From: CBDFKV01 sp965249035
Lineage (GTDB): Bacteria > Pseudomonadota > Gammaproteobacteria > Arenicellales > Poriferihabitantaceae
Length of the DNA stretch: 64,000 nt
Direction: 5' to 3'
Assembly: GCA_965249035.1 (NCBI GenBank)
Contig: CBDFKV010000007.1
Span: 1,116,001 to 1,180,000, forward strand
Numbering within the stretch: position 1 is the first letter of the stretch; each line of letters starts with the position of its first letter. The notes beneath the pieces are model-generated. The model ran no database searches, was not told where the DNA came from, and saw only the letters and a program-made list of their open reading frames with translations. This document shows positions 34,234 to 42,927 of this stretch, in pieces. The position numbers were made by a program, and so were the translations under genes.

Positions 34234-35304
34234 TTATATCTCCTCGGAATCGCTTCTAGCGGATCGATAATCTGCTTCGGCTTGTGCCTCCACTTTGATC
34301 TCCATTAAGCGCTGACTGATGCGGTTCATTAATTGCTGACAACCAGCCCCCGTCACCGCAGAAATATCAAAAATATCCTCTGACCAATCTAGCGCCTTTC
34401 GTAAGCTTTGCTTGATTTCGGCCAGCGCTTCGTCGGTCAATAGGTCGGTTTTGTTGATTACCAACCAGCGCTCTTTATTGGCCAGCGTGTCATCAAATTT
34501 TTGTAATTCATGCACCAACTTAGGCACCGCTAAGGTAGGTGTTTCCGCCTCATCATAGGGAACCGGGTCGATCAGGTGCAACAGTAATCGAGTTCGCTGC
34601 AAATGCTTTAAGAAATCAATGCCTAGCCCAACCCCTTCGGCAGCGCCTTCAATTAAACCGGGAATATCTGCAATGACAAAACCGGAGTCGTGACCGATAT
34701 CAACCACACCCAGCTCTGGGTATAACGTAGTAAAGGGATAATTGGCCACTTTTGGGCGTGCGGCTGAGACGGCGCGCAATAAGGTCGACTTCCCGGCATT
34801 CGGAAATCCAAGCAAGCCAACATCAGCCAATACTTTAAGTTCCACACGCAGGTTTCGCTCATCGCCAAAGGTACCCGGAACCGTGCGCCTTGGGGTCTGA
34901 TTGACGCTCGACTTAAAGTGCGTATTACCCAAGCCACCTTCGCCACCCATGGCAACCATCATGCTTTGCTCGTGACCAACTACCTCACCAATCAACTCAT
35001 CCGTACCTTCGTCGTAAGCCATCGTCCCCAGCGGTACTTTGATGTATAAATCATCTCCCTTTTTTCCAGCCATTTTACGGCCTTTACCACCCTCACCACT
35101 TTGCGCTCGGAAAGTGCGTGTATAACGAAAATCAGCCAGCGTATTAAGACCGCTATCACCAAGGAAGTAAATACTGCCACCATCACCACCGTCGCCACCA
35201 TCCGGCCCACCCTTGGGGATATATTTTTCACGGCGAAAGCTCATACAGCCATTGCCGCCTTTGCCTGCGGTTATGGTAATAGTTGCTTCATCTACAAATT
35301 TCAT
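34234..35304 (-). CDS. obgE: GTPase ObgE/CgtA
   Basis: ObgE is an essential GTPase in 50S ribosome assembly and growth control. The 356-residue protein has the glycine-rich Obg fold (GGPDGGDGGDGGSIYF, GEGGLGN) at residues 1-158, then the G domain with G1 GFPNAGKSTLL, G3 DIPGLIEGA and NKTDLL (G4). The C-terminal region is short and lightly acidic (SARSDSEEI). It follows rpmA after a terminator-like hairpin (35352-35386), so expression is partly attenuated relative to the ribosomal protein genes. Confidence 0.97.
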   Translation of the reverse strand: MKFVDEATITITAGKGGNGCMSFRREKYIPKGGPDGGDGGDGGSIYFLGDSGLNTLADFRYTRTFRAQSGEGGKGRKMAGKKGDDLYIKVPLGTMAYDEGTDELIGEVVGHEQSMMVAMGGEGGLGNTHFKSSVNQTPRRTVPGTFGDERNLRVELKVLADVGLLGFPNAGKSTLLRAVSAARPKVANYPFTTLYPELGVVDIGHDSGFVIADIPGLIEGAAEGVGLGIDFLKHLQRTRLLLHLIDPVPYDEAETPTLAVPKLVHELQKFDDTLANKERWLVINKTDLLTDEALAEIKQSLRKALDWSEDIFDISAVTGAGCQQLMNRISQRLMEIKVEAQAEADYRSARSDSEEI

Positions 35305-35351
35305 CAGTCTTTACCAAGGATCATCCGCGCAATTATAACCAGCGCAGCAAT

Positions 35352-35386
35352 AAAAAAAGCCCCGACTCTTGCGAGCGGGGCTTTTA
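35352..35386 (-). terminator. terminator or attenuator between rpmA and obgE
   Basis: Stem GCCCCG / CGGGGC with an inner CTC / GAG extension. On the minus strand it runs into seven T residues. It lies downstream of rpmA and upstream of obgE, so it ends most rplU-rpmA transcripts. Confidence 0.88.
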
Positions 35387-35417
35387 TTCAATTTACTCCG
35401 GCGCCTAGTTTTATAAG

Positions 35418-35675
35418 CTAGTGCGCTACCACGCTCACAAATTGACGGCTTTTCGGGCCCTTGACTTCAAACTCTACCACGCCATCTTTGAGCGCAAATA
35501 AGGTATGGTCTTTGCCAATCCCAACGTTCGTTCCAGCATGAACCTTAGTGCCGCGTTGACGAATAAGAATATTGCCCGCCAACACCCCTTGGCCGCCGTA
35601 GCGTTTAACGCCTAAACGTTTGGACTCTGAATCGCGGCCGTTTCTGGAACTACCGCCTGCTTTTTTATGTGCCAT
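35418..35675 (-). CDS. rpmA: 50S ribosomal protein L27
   Basis: L27 sits next to the peptidyl-transferase centre. The 85-residue protein starts MAHKKAGGSSRNGRDSESKR and includes GVKRYGGQGVLAGNILIRQRG, all canonical. It follows rplU by 71 bases. Confidence 0.98.
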   Translation of the reverse strand: MAHKKAGGSSRNGRDSESKRLGVKRYGGQGVLAGNILIRQRGTKVHAGTNVGIGKDHTLFALKDGVVEFEVKGPKSRQFVSVVAH

Positions 35676-35746
35676 TTATCTAAAACCCTCTAAGTGTTTG
35701 CCTGCGTGATGGCATCTCACCACCATATTATGCCAGGCATATTCAA

Positions 35747-36304
35747 TTATTTCGTCTCTTTTGCTGTCTTATCCGAAGCTGATTCCTTTCCTGCTTTTGT
35801 GGCTTTAGCTGGTGCTTTCTTGGTAACTTTCTTGGTAACTTTCTTGCTAACTTTCTTAGTTGCCTTTTTTGTCACCTTCTTGGTCGCTTTCTTAGCAACC
35901 TTTTTAGGCTTAGCCTTAACAGATTTCTTGGCTTCAGTCTTCTTCGGCTTTTGGGCTTTAGCTGCTGGCTTTTTGTCTTCCTTTTTAGCGCTGACGTCAC
36001 CAATTGAAGTAATTTCAAGTTCAGTAAAGCTCTGCCGATGGCCTTGAGTTCGTCGATATTTCTTGCGTCGCTTGAACTTATAGACCTTAATTTTCTCGCC
36101 GCGACCTTGAGCCAACACTGTCGCCGCCACAGAGGTGCCATCAACCAAAGGCGTACCCAAGGTGAGATCACCGTCGTTAGCGACCATCAATACGCGATCC
36201 AACTCAATGGTTGAACCCGCATCAACGTCTAGTTTCTCGACTTTTAACTTGTCGCCGACACTTACTTTATATTGTTTACCGCCTGTTTCTACTACAGCGT
36301 ACAT
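35747..36304 (-). CDS. rplU: 50S ribosomal protein L21 with long lysine-rich C-terminal extension
   Basis: Residues 1-102 are a normal L21 (MYAVVETGGKQYKVSVGDKL... KVYKFKRRKKYRRTQGHRQ ... TELEITSIG); E. coli L21 is 103 residues. A further 83 residues follow, composed almost only of Lys, Ala, Thr, Val and Ser, with KKAT/KKVT/KKVS tetrapeptide repeats (about 138-163), resembling histone H1 or AlgP-type tails. The ATG at 36304 has a GGAGAG site; a GTG one codon upstream is not needed. The tail is in frame with no disruption, so it is expected to be translated. Its role (rRNA contact, nucleic acid compaction) is unknown. Confidence 0.96.
   Translation of the reverse strand: MYAVVETGGKQYKVSVGDKLKVEKLDVDAGSTIELDRVLMVANDGDLTLGTPLVDGTSVAATVLAQGRGEKIKVYKFKRRKKYRRTQGHRQSFTELEITSIGDVSAKKEDKKPAAKAQKPKKTEAKKSVKAKPKKVAKKATKKVTKKATKKVSKKVTKKVTKKAPAKATKAGKESASDKTAKETK
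35817..35900 (-). repeat. degenerate 12-bp repeats encoding the L21 tail
   Basis: TTTCTTGGTAAC and close variants recur in direct order (plus-strand reading), each encoding a KKVT/KKAT-type unit. The tail could expand or contract by slippage. Confidence 0.75.
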
Positions 36305-36377
36305 CACACTCTCCAGGATATTACCAAGCGCACAGAATCTGTCACGCTATTGGGTACTCGAATTCGAAGGACGCGCG

Positions 36378-36406
36378 ATTTTATGCGCCAGTCTCACCAT
36401 AGTCAA
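36378..36406 (-). promoter_or_regulatory. rplU promoter with GC-rich discriminator
   Basis: On the minus strand TTGACT (36401-36406), 17-base spacer, TAAAAT (36378-36383), then CGCGCGTCC. The arrangement mirrors the rpsT promoter and suggests growth-rate or ppGpp control. The leader to rplU is about 70 bases. The rest of the 36308-36626 intergenic region has no gene. Confidence 0.7.
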
Positions 36407-36574
36407 ACGCTTATCGAAACAAATGCAAATGAATCGATGATTTTCTGTTTTTTCACGACAGTTACCCAAACTTAGCGACGAAATCCACAATAATTCTTCA
36501 TCCAGCCTACTCGGTCCTTTGTTGAGGATTGCCCTAACCAAACCGAAATATTCATATATACTGCCTTTGCTTTC

Positions 36575-36604
36575 TTGACTTTAAATATAAAGATATGTTT
36601 ATAT
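36575..36604 (+). promoter_or_regulatory. promoter with embedded palindromic operator for the SahR-like regulator
   Basis: TTGACT (36575-36580) and TTATAT (36599-36604) are separated by 18 bases. An inverted repeat TATAAA-N6-TTTATA (36586-36603) fills the spacer and enters the -10. A repressor bound there would block RNA polymerase, so autoregulation and control of the metF-metH genes downstream is the natural reading. Confidence 0.7.
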
Positions 36605-36626
36605 CCTGATTAATAATGGATTATTT

Positions 36627-37580
36627 ATGAAAATACTACTAAAAGCACTCAAAGCGGTTGCCGAAGAAACTCGACTGAGAATCCTCGCCTCGCTCGTGAG
36701 CCACGAGCTCACCGTTACTGAGTTGGTAGCGCTACTGGGGCAAAGCCAACCTCGCGTCAGCCGCCACTTAAAGTTGATGGTCGACGCGGGCTTGTTGATT
36801 CGCTATCAGGAAGGCTCTTGGGTATTCCATCGATTAGCTGATCAAGGCGAAGCCGCTAAAGTGGCGACAGCCGTCCAACAACTCATCGATTGGTCTTCTC
36901 CTACCTTTGCCCGTGACCGAACCCGCTTGAACACGATCAAACAGCAAAACGCTGAGCGTGCCGCTGCTTATTTTAGTCAAAATGCCGCAGAATGGGATGA
37001 GTTACGTCAACTGGTAGGCTCAGACGATGCGATTGAATCCGCATTGCTCACGGCCGTCACTGGCCAAGAAATTAATACGCTCATTGACCTCGGCACTGGC
37101 ACCGGACGGATATTGCAAATCTTCGCACCGACCATCACCAAAGGCATTGGTTACGATAATAGCCACGAAATGTTAAACGTTGCACGCGCAAATCTTGAGC
37201 AAGATCACATCACTCATTGCCTAGTTCGACAAGCCGATATCCGTGATATCCCGCAAGACGATGCCAGTGCTGATTTGATAACGATCCATCAAGTCCTGCA
37301 TTACCTCGACGACCCCCACGCGGTTGTTCAAGAAGCTGAGCGCGTATTACGCCCGGGCGGCAAAATACTGATCGTTGACTTTGCACAGCATCATCATGAA
37401 TTTTTGCGAAGCGATCATGCGCACCGTCGGCTGGGCTTTTCTGACGACGAAATTAAGGCCTGGTGCGAGCAAAATGCTCTGATATTGCAACATTCTCATA
37501 CCGTATCCCACGGCGGCAACGTCGCACAGCTTAACGCGATGCTGTGGGAAATCTATAAACCTAACAATAATCAGACCTAA
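36627..37580 (+). CDS. ArsR-family regulator fused to SAM-dependent methyltransferase domain (SahR-like)
   Basis: The 317-residue protein has an ArsR-type winged helix (about 1-85; recognition helix QSQPRVSRHLKLMVDAGLL) without the metal-binding cysteine motif of arsenic sensors. A class I methyltransferase fold follows with motif I LIDLGTGTGRIL (about 151-162) and VLRPGGKILIVDF. This fusion is known as SahR, which senses S-adenosylhomocysteine and controls methionine-cycle genes. Direct linkage to metF (2 bp downstream) and metH supports that role. Whether the domain methylates anything or only binds SAM/SAH is unknown. Start ATG; the upstream promoter contains a palindrome suited to this dimer. 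Confidence 0.92.
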   Translation: MKILLKALKAVAEETRLRILASLVSHELTVTELVALLGQSQPRVSRHLKLMVDAGLLIRYQEGSWVFHRLADQGEAAKVATAVQQLIDWSSPTFARDRTRLNTIKQQNAERAAAYFSQNAAEWDELRQLVGSDDAIESALLTAVTGQEINTLIDLGTGTGRILQIFAPTITKGIGYDNSHEMLNVARANLEQDHITHCLVRQADIRDIPQDDASADLITIHQVLHYLDDPHAVVQEAERVLRPGGKILIVDFAQHHHEFLRSDHAHRRLGFSDDEIKAWCEQNALILQHSHTVSHGGNVAQLNAMLWEIYKPNNNQT

Positions 37581-37582
37581 AT

Positions 37583-38491
37583 ATGACTGCTTCAGCCCAC
37601 GCTTTGATTCCACCGATTGGCGATGATATTGGTATCTCGTTTGAGTTTTTCCCACCTACCGGGCCGAAATCTGAGCAAGCACTGTGGCAAACTATAACCG
37701 CATTAGCGCCACTCAAACCTGACTTTGCCTCAGTCACTTACGGTGCTGGCGGCACCACCCAAGACCGCACTTTTGACACCGTGGTGCGGCTCAATCAAGA
37801 GTTCGAGCTACCGACCGCTTCTCACTTAACCATCGTTGGCGCCTCTAAGCAACAAGTAGATCAATTGCTCTACGATTACCAGCAACAAGGTATTAACCAC
37901 ATTCTGGCGCTGCGCGGTGACCCCCCTGAAAAGGAATCAAAGTTCAGCCCACACCCGAATGGCTATCAGAGTTCGGTCGAACTGATTGAAGGCATTCGTA
38001 AGGCGGGTGATTTTGAAATCAGCGTTGCGGCCTACCCTGAAACCCACCCTGCAGCCAGCTCGGCTACAGCCGATATTGACTATCTAAAGCGTAAGGTAGA
38101 TGCGGGCGCCACTCGCGCAATTACACAGTTTTTCTTTGATGCCGATGCCTTTTTACGCTTTCGAGACAGAATCCAAAAAGCCGGCATTGAGATTCCGATC
38201 TTGGCTGGCATTCTGCCCGTGACCAACTACAGCCGCGTGTGCCAGTTTGCTAAAGAGTGCGGCACCAGCATTCCCGACTGGTTCCACTCTATCTTTCATA
38301 AACTTGACAGCAATCCAAAAATCCGCGAATTGGTAGCGGTCACGGTTGCCTCTGAATTATGCCTACAACTCAAAAATCAAGGCGTCACTGATTTCCACAT
38401 TTACACGCTTAACAAGTGGGAATCCACCGAAGCTATTTGCAACGTACTCGGCGTGCCTGAATTGCCAAAACACCGTGCACAAGCGGCTTAA
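37583..38491 (+). CDS. metF: methylenetetrahydrofolate reductase
   Basis: MetF reduces 5,10-methylene-THF to 5-methyl-THF using FAD and NADH, supplying the methyl donor for MetH. The 302-residue TIM-barrel protein has SFEFFPPTGPKSEQALW (catalytic Glu), SVTYGAGGTTQDRT, HILALRGDPP and ITQFFFDADAFLRFRD. It starts two bases after the regulator stop and ends two bases before metH, so the three genes form a tight operon. Confidence 0.97.
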   Translation: MTASAHALIPPIGDDIGISFEFFPPTGPKSEQALWQTITALAPLKPDFASVTYGAGGTTQDRTFDTVVRLNQEFELPTASHLTIVGASKQQVDQLLYDYQQQGINHILALRGDPPEKESKFSPHPNGYQSSVELIEGIRKAGDFEISVAAYPETHPAASSATADIDYLKRKVDAGATRAITQFFFDADAFLRFRDRIQKAGIEIPILAGILPVTNYSRVCQFAKECGTSIPDWFHSIFHKLDSNPKIRELVAVTVASELCLQLKNQGVTDFHIYTLNKWESTEAICNVLGVPELPKHRAQAA

Positions 38492-38493
38492 TC

Positions 38494-41400
38494 ATGACAT
38501 CAAAAACACCATTTGAAGCCGCGTTAGCGGAACGTATTCTGATTCTTGATGGTGCGATGGGCACCATGATTCAAGGCTATAAGCTCAAGGAAGCCGATTA
38601 TCGTGGTGAGCGCTTTGCGGACTGGGCCTCGCCACTGCAAGGCAATAACGACCTGTTGACCCTGACTCAACCTGACATCATTAAAGCCATTCACGAAACC
38701 TACCTCGAGGCGGGCGCGGATATTGTTGAAACTAATTCCTTTAATGCCAACCAGTTTGGAATGGGTGATTACGGTCTGGAGGCATTGGTGTACGAACTGA
38801 ATTTTGAAGCGGCCAAGCTGGCGCGTGCAGCGGCTGACCAATGGTCCAGCCCAACCCAGCCACGTTTTGTGGCCGGTGTTATCGGCCCTACCAGCCGTAC
38901 CGCTTCGCTTTCACCCGATGTGAATGACCCGGGTTATCGCAACGTCAGCTTCATAGAGTTAGTCGAAACCTACATCGACGCTACCAGGGGACTAATGGAT
39001 GGCGGCGCAGACGTATTGTTGGTTGAGACCATTTTTGACACTCTAAACGCCAAAGCCGCTATTTTTGCCATCAAGACTGAGTTCGAAACACGCGGCAAAT
39101 TATTGCCGATCATGATTTCCGGCACTATCACCGACCAATCCGGGCGCACCCTCTCCGGGCAAACGGTCGAAGCATTTTATAACTCCGTTATCCACGCGCA
39201 GCCGGTTTCAATCGGCCTAAACTGCGCGCTTGGCCCGGACTTGTTACGCCAATACGTGGCTGATCTATCACGAATTGGAGAAACGGCGGTTTCTGCCCAC
39301 CCGAACGCCGGCTTGCCCAATGAGTTTGGTGAATATGACCTTGATGCAGCCAACATGGCTACACAAATTAGTGAATGGGCCGAACAAGGGTTTCTAAATA
39401 TTGTGGGTGGCTGTTGTGGCACTACCCCAACCCATATCAAAGCAATCGCTAACACAGTCAAAGACAAGGCGCCCCGATCGCTGCCAAAACGCCCTATCGA
39501 AACACGACTGGCGGGCATGGAGCACTTTAATATCAGCAAAGACAGCTTGTTTGTGAATGTGGGTGAACGGGCGAATGTGACCGGATCAGCACTGTTTAAG
39601 CGTTTGATTTTGAATGACGAATACGACAAGGCACTCGATATCTGCCGTAGCCAGGTCGAAAATGGTGCGCAGATCATCGACATCAACATGGATGAAGCCA
39701 TGCTCGACGGCAAGGCGGCAATGCAACGATTCTTAAACTTGTGTGCCGCTGAGCCTGATATTGCTCGGGTTCCGGTGATGATTGATTCCTCCAAATGGGA
39801 CATCATCGAGGCTGGCTTGCAATGTATTCAAGGCAAAGGAATCGTCAATTCGATCTCACTCAAAGAGGGTGAAGAGGCCTTCATTAAACATGCTAACTTA
39901 TGCCTTAAGTATGGCGCTGCCATTGTGGTAATGGCTTTTGACGAGGCGGGTCAGGCTGACACTTTGGCACGCAAAATTGAGATTTGTACCCGTGCTTATC
40001 AAGTGCTAACCCAGTCGGTCGGATTTGCACCGCAGGACATCATTTTTGACCCCAATATTTTTGCCGTCGCAACCGGGATCGACGAGCACAACAATTACGG
40101 CAAAGACTTTATTGATGCCACTAAAGCGATCAAGCAAAACTTACCGCATGCGCTAATCTCTGGTGGCGTATCTAACGTCAGCTTTTCATTTCGTGGCAAT
40201 AATCCGGTGCGAGAAGCGATTCATGCGGCGTTCTTGTACCACGCGATTAACAATGGCATGGACATGGGTATCGTTAATGCCGGTCAACTCGCTGTGTACG
40301 ATGACCTGCCAGACGAGCTACGCGAGCACGTTGAAGACGTGGTGCTGAACAGGCGTGCAGATTCCACCGAGCGGCTGCTCGCTATTGCCGACAAATACAG
40401 CCAAGACAAGCGCAAGCAGCAAACCACCAACAATGCAGAATGGCGCGAATTAGCCGTAGAGGAACGGCTTAAGCATGCCTTGGTCAGCGGTATCACTCAG
40501 TTTATCGAAGCTGATACAGAAGAAGCACGCGGCAACACCGAAAGGCCTCTGGACGTAATAGAAGGCCCGTTGATGGCAGGCATGGATGTGGTCGGTGATT
40601 TATTCGGTGCAGGCAAAATGTTTTTGCCGCAAGTGGTTAAATCCGCCCGTGTGATGAAGCAGGCAGTGGCGTATTTAATGCCCTATATCGAAGCACAGAA
40701 GCAAGCAGGAGAAAGTCGTTCTGCGGGTAAGATTTTGATGGCGACGGTTAAAGGCGACGTCCATGATATCGGCAAAAATATCGTTGGCGTAGTGCTTCAA
40801 TGCAATAATTTTGAAGTGGTTGACCTCGGCGTTATGGTGCCGTCGGAACGTATTTTACAAACCGCCATCGATGAGAAAGTGGACATTATTGGCCTGTCTG
40901 GTTTGATCACGCCTTCGCTGGACGAAATGGTGCATATCGCCAGCGAATTGGAGCGCCGGGAAATGTCGCTGCCTGTGATGATTGGCGGCGCCACCACCTC
41001 ACGTGCACACACTGCAGTCAAAATCGAACCGACCTATTCCCAAGCAGCGGTCCATGTTAAAGATGCCTCACGCGCAGTAGGCGTCGCGGCCAAATTACTC
41101 AGTATAGACAGTGCCGATTTTCACGCTGAAGTGCGAGCGGACTACCAGCGCTTACGCGAACAACGCGCCAAGGCAGTACGACAAAAATCATTGTTATCGC
41201 TTACTGATGCCCGTAATAACCGGTTTGTGCCCAACTGGAACGACTACCAACCGCTTAAGCCTAAAATCGTTGGCAACTCAGTAGACAAACACGCCGCGCA
41301 AGACACACAAATCGATCAGACTGAGTTGGGCAATGTCACCCAGCACCTGGTTGATTACGACCTCAACGACATCGCTAACTATATCGACTGGACACCGCTA

Positions 41401-42231
41401 TTCATCGGTTGGGACTTAAAGGGCAAGTACCCAAAAATTTTGGATGATGCTGAAAAAGGCGAACAGGCACGGCAACTTTATGCAGATGCCAAAGCCCTAT
41501 TAGCCAGCATCATTGAGGATAAATGGCTAACTGCGCGCGCGGTATTTGGGTTTTTCCCCGCCACCAGCGAAAACGAATCCATCACACTTTATTTGGATGA
41601 TGCCCACCAGCAACCCATCATGGCGCTGCATCACTTACGTCAGCAAAGCGCCCGACGCGATGCCCAAGTGAATCAGGCTAATTATTGCCTGGCCGATTTT
41701 ATTGCCCCACATAACAGTGGCGTCAACGACTACCTGGGCGGATTCGCCGTCACAATCGACGGCATTGAACCTAAACTGGCCGAGTTTGAACAAGCACACG
41801 ATGACTACAGCGCGATCATGCTGAAATTGCTAGCTGACCGCCTAGCCGAAGCTTTCGCCGAATGCCTGCACCAACGGGTACGCCGCCACTATTGGGGCTA
41901 TGTCGGCGATGAAAAGCTTGATAATGAGGCATTGATTAGTGAACGTTATCAGGGCATCCGCCCAGCACCGGGCTATCCTGCCTGCCCGGAACACACCGAA
42001 ATGGGGGCACTGTGGGAATTACTGGAGCCAGACCGACAAATTGGTTTGAAGTTAACCGAGTCGTACGCCATGTACCCGGCTGCCGCCGTCAGCGGTTGGT
42101 ATTTCGCACACCCTCAAAGCCGGTATTTTTCGGTGGGTACGATCAGTGATGACCAGCGCGCAGCGTATGGGGAATTAAAAGGCATGAGCGAGGCAGATTC
42201 GAAGCGCTGGCTGGGACCAAACCTAGATTAA
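38494..42231 (+). CDS. metH: cobalamin-dependent methionine synthase
   Basis: MetH transfers the methyl group from methyl-THF to homocysteine through cobalamin. The 1245-residue protein is full length, with modules in order. The homocysteine domain (1-330) has zinc cysteines in LNCALGP and GGCCGTTPTHI (about 308-309). The pterin domain (about 350-640) follows, then the cap domain, then the B12 domain with DVHDIGKN (His757 as lower axial ligand) and GLSGLITPSLDEM. The AdoMet reactivation domain (about 900-1245) has RPAPGYPACPEHTE. No cobalamin riboswitch is visible upstream; control probably comes from the SahR-like repressor. Downstream lies the IS-rich island. Confidence 0.98.
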   Translation: MTSKTPFEAALAERILILDGAMGTMIQGYKLKEADYRGERFADWASPLQGNNDLLTLTQPDIIKAIHETYLEAGADIVETNSFNANQFGMGDYGLEALVYELNFEAAKLARAAADQWSSPTQPRFVAGVIGPTSRTASLSPDVNDPGYRNVSFIELVETYIDATRGLMDGGADVLLVETIFDTLNAKAAIFAIKTEFETRGKLLPIMISGTITDQSGRTLSGQTVEAFYNSVIHAQPVSIGLNCALGPDLLRQYVADLSRIGETAVSAHPNAGLPNEFGEYDLDAANMATQISEWAEQGFLNIVGGCCGTTPTHIKAIANTVKDKAPRSLPKRPIETRLAGMEHFNISKDSLFVNVGERANVTGSALFKRLILNDEYDKALDICRSQVENGAQIIDINMDEAMLDGKAAMQRFLNLCAAEPDIARVPVMIDSSKWDIIEAGLQCIQGKGIVNSISLKEGEEAFIKHANLCLKYGAAIVVMAFDEAGQADTLARKIEICTRAYQVLTQSVGFAPQDIIFDPNIFAVATGIDEHNNYGKDFIDATKAIKQNLPHALISGGVSNVSFSFRGNNPVREAIHAAFLYHAINNGMDMGIVNAGQLAVYDDLPDELREHVEDVVLNRRADSTERLLAIADKYSQDKRKQQTTNNAEWRELAVEERLKHALVSGITQFIEADTEEARGNTERPLDVIEGPLMAGMDVVGDLFGAGKMFLPQVVKSARVMKQAVAYLMPYIEAQKQAGESRSAGKILMATVKGDVHDIGKNIVGVVLQCNNFEVVDLGVMVPSERILQTAIDEKVDIIGLSGLITPSLDEMVHIASELERREMSLPVMIGGATTSRAHTAVKIEPTYSQAAVHVKDASRAVGVAAKLLSIDSADFHAEVRADYQRLREQRAKAVRQKSLLSLTDARNNRFVPNWNDYQPLKPKIVGNSVDKHAAQDTQIDQTELGNVTQHLVDYDLNDIANYIDWTPLFIGWDLKGKYPKILDDAEKGEQARQLYADAKALLASIIEDKWLTARAVFGFFPATSENESITLYLDDAHQQPIMALHHLRQQSARRDAQVNQANYCLADFIAPHNSGVNDYLGGFAVTIDGIEPKLAEFEQAHDDYSAIMLKLLADRLAEAFAECLHQRVRRHYWGYVGDEKLDNEALISERYQGIRPAPGYPACPEHTEMGALWELLEPDRQIGLKLTESYAMYPAAAVSGWYFAHPQSRYFSVGTISDDQRAAYGELKGMSEADSKRWLGPNLD

Positions 42232-42309
42232 AGTCAGCAACTGCTGTGGCGTCTCAAAGCACAATGTCGACCAGGGCTAGACGAGTAATAAAGTAGCATA
42301 CTCAGTGTG

Positions 42310-42916
42310 ACCTCTGAACATCACTGAATTCTGCAATCCATCTGCGTGATTTCTATTTTCCAGGCCTTGGTCTGTCTTTACCACGGCGTTTGGGTGGCTT
42401 GCGCGATGACTGTATGATGCTCGCATCAATTAGCGTGCCCGCTTTGATCACCACTGCTTCCAACTCGAGTTGCTGATCAAGCGAACGGAACAAGGCTTTA
42501 TGCGTACCCGTATTTCGGCACAAGCGTTGCCGAAATCGTACCAACGTGGTCTCGTCGGAAACCTGATCATCGAGACTCAAACCTAGGATGCGGTGGAATG
42601 ACAGCCGATCTTTGGTTGCCGCTTCGACACCCGAGTCAGATAGTCCAAACCATTGCTGCAATAACGCCATCTTGAACAGCAATAGCGGTGGACAGCCCGG
42701 CCTGCCTGTTATTGAATATAAGGAGGACAGGAGTGGCTCAAACACCTGCCAGTCAATCTTCGCATCCATCCGAACAGACAGTCGTTATCTGACACCTTGC
42801 TCTGCAGCAGGTGATCACTGAAACCCTATTGATTGCTTAGTGGCCCTTCATATCCTGCTCAAGTTGCCTAATTTGATCCAATCATCCAATAATTGACCGG
42901 GTTTTGCAGAGGTCTC
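42310..42916 (-). mobile_element. remnant of an IS5-type element
   Basis: Outer end at 42897-42916 reads (minus strand) GAGACCTCTGCAAAACCCGG, typical of IS5-type termini. ACCTCTG at 42310-42316 may be what is left of the other end. Only the N-terminal part of the transposase survives in between. The intact end was later hit by the IS1202-type element, whose target duplication begins with its terminal TCTC. Confidence 0.65.
42353..42769 (-). pseudogene. truncated IS5-family transposase
   Basis: 138 codons corresponding to the N-terminal DUF772-type region of IS5-family transposases: GRPGCPPLLLFKMALLQQWFGLSDSGVEAA and VSDETTLVRFRQRL, then GTLIDASIIQSSRKPPKRRG with the first catalytic Asp. Translation stops after RPRPGK, and the remaining 150-170 residues with the other catalytic residues are missing. 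A TAA lies seven codons before the first ATG in the same frame, so the normal N-terminus is also lost. Not functional. Confidence 0.85.
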
Positions 42917-42927
42917 ATGATTTAGGT
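42913..42927. repeat. 15-bp target duplication, left copy
   Basis: TCTCATGATTTAGGT directly before the left end of the IS1202-type element; an identical copy is at 44316-44330. Confidence 0.9.

Noticed and set aside
36135..36475. Plus-strand frames opposite rplU and its promoter
   Set aside because: Antisense shadows: their codon content follows from the lysine-rich gene and the promoter region, and no family features are seen.
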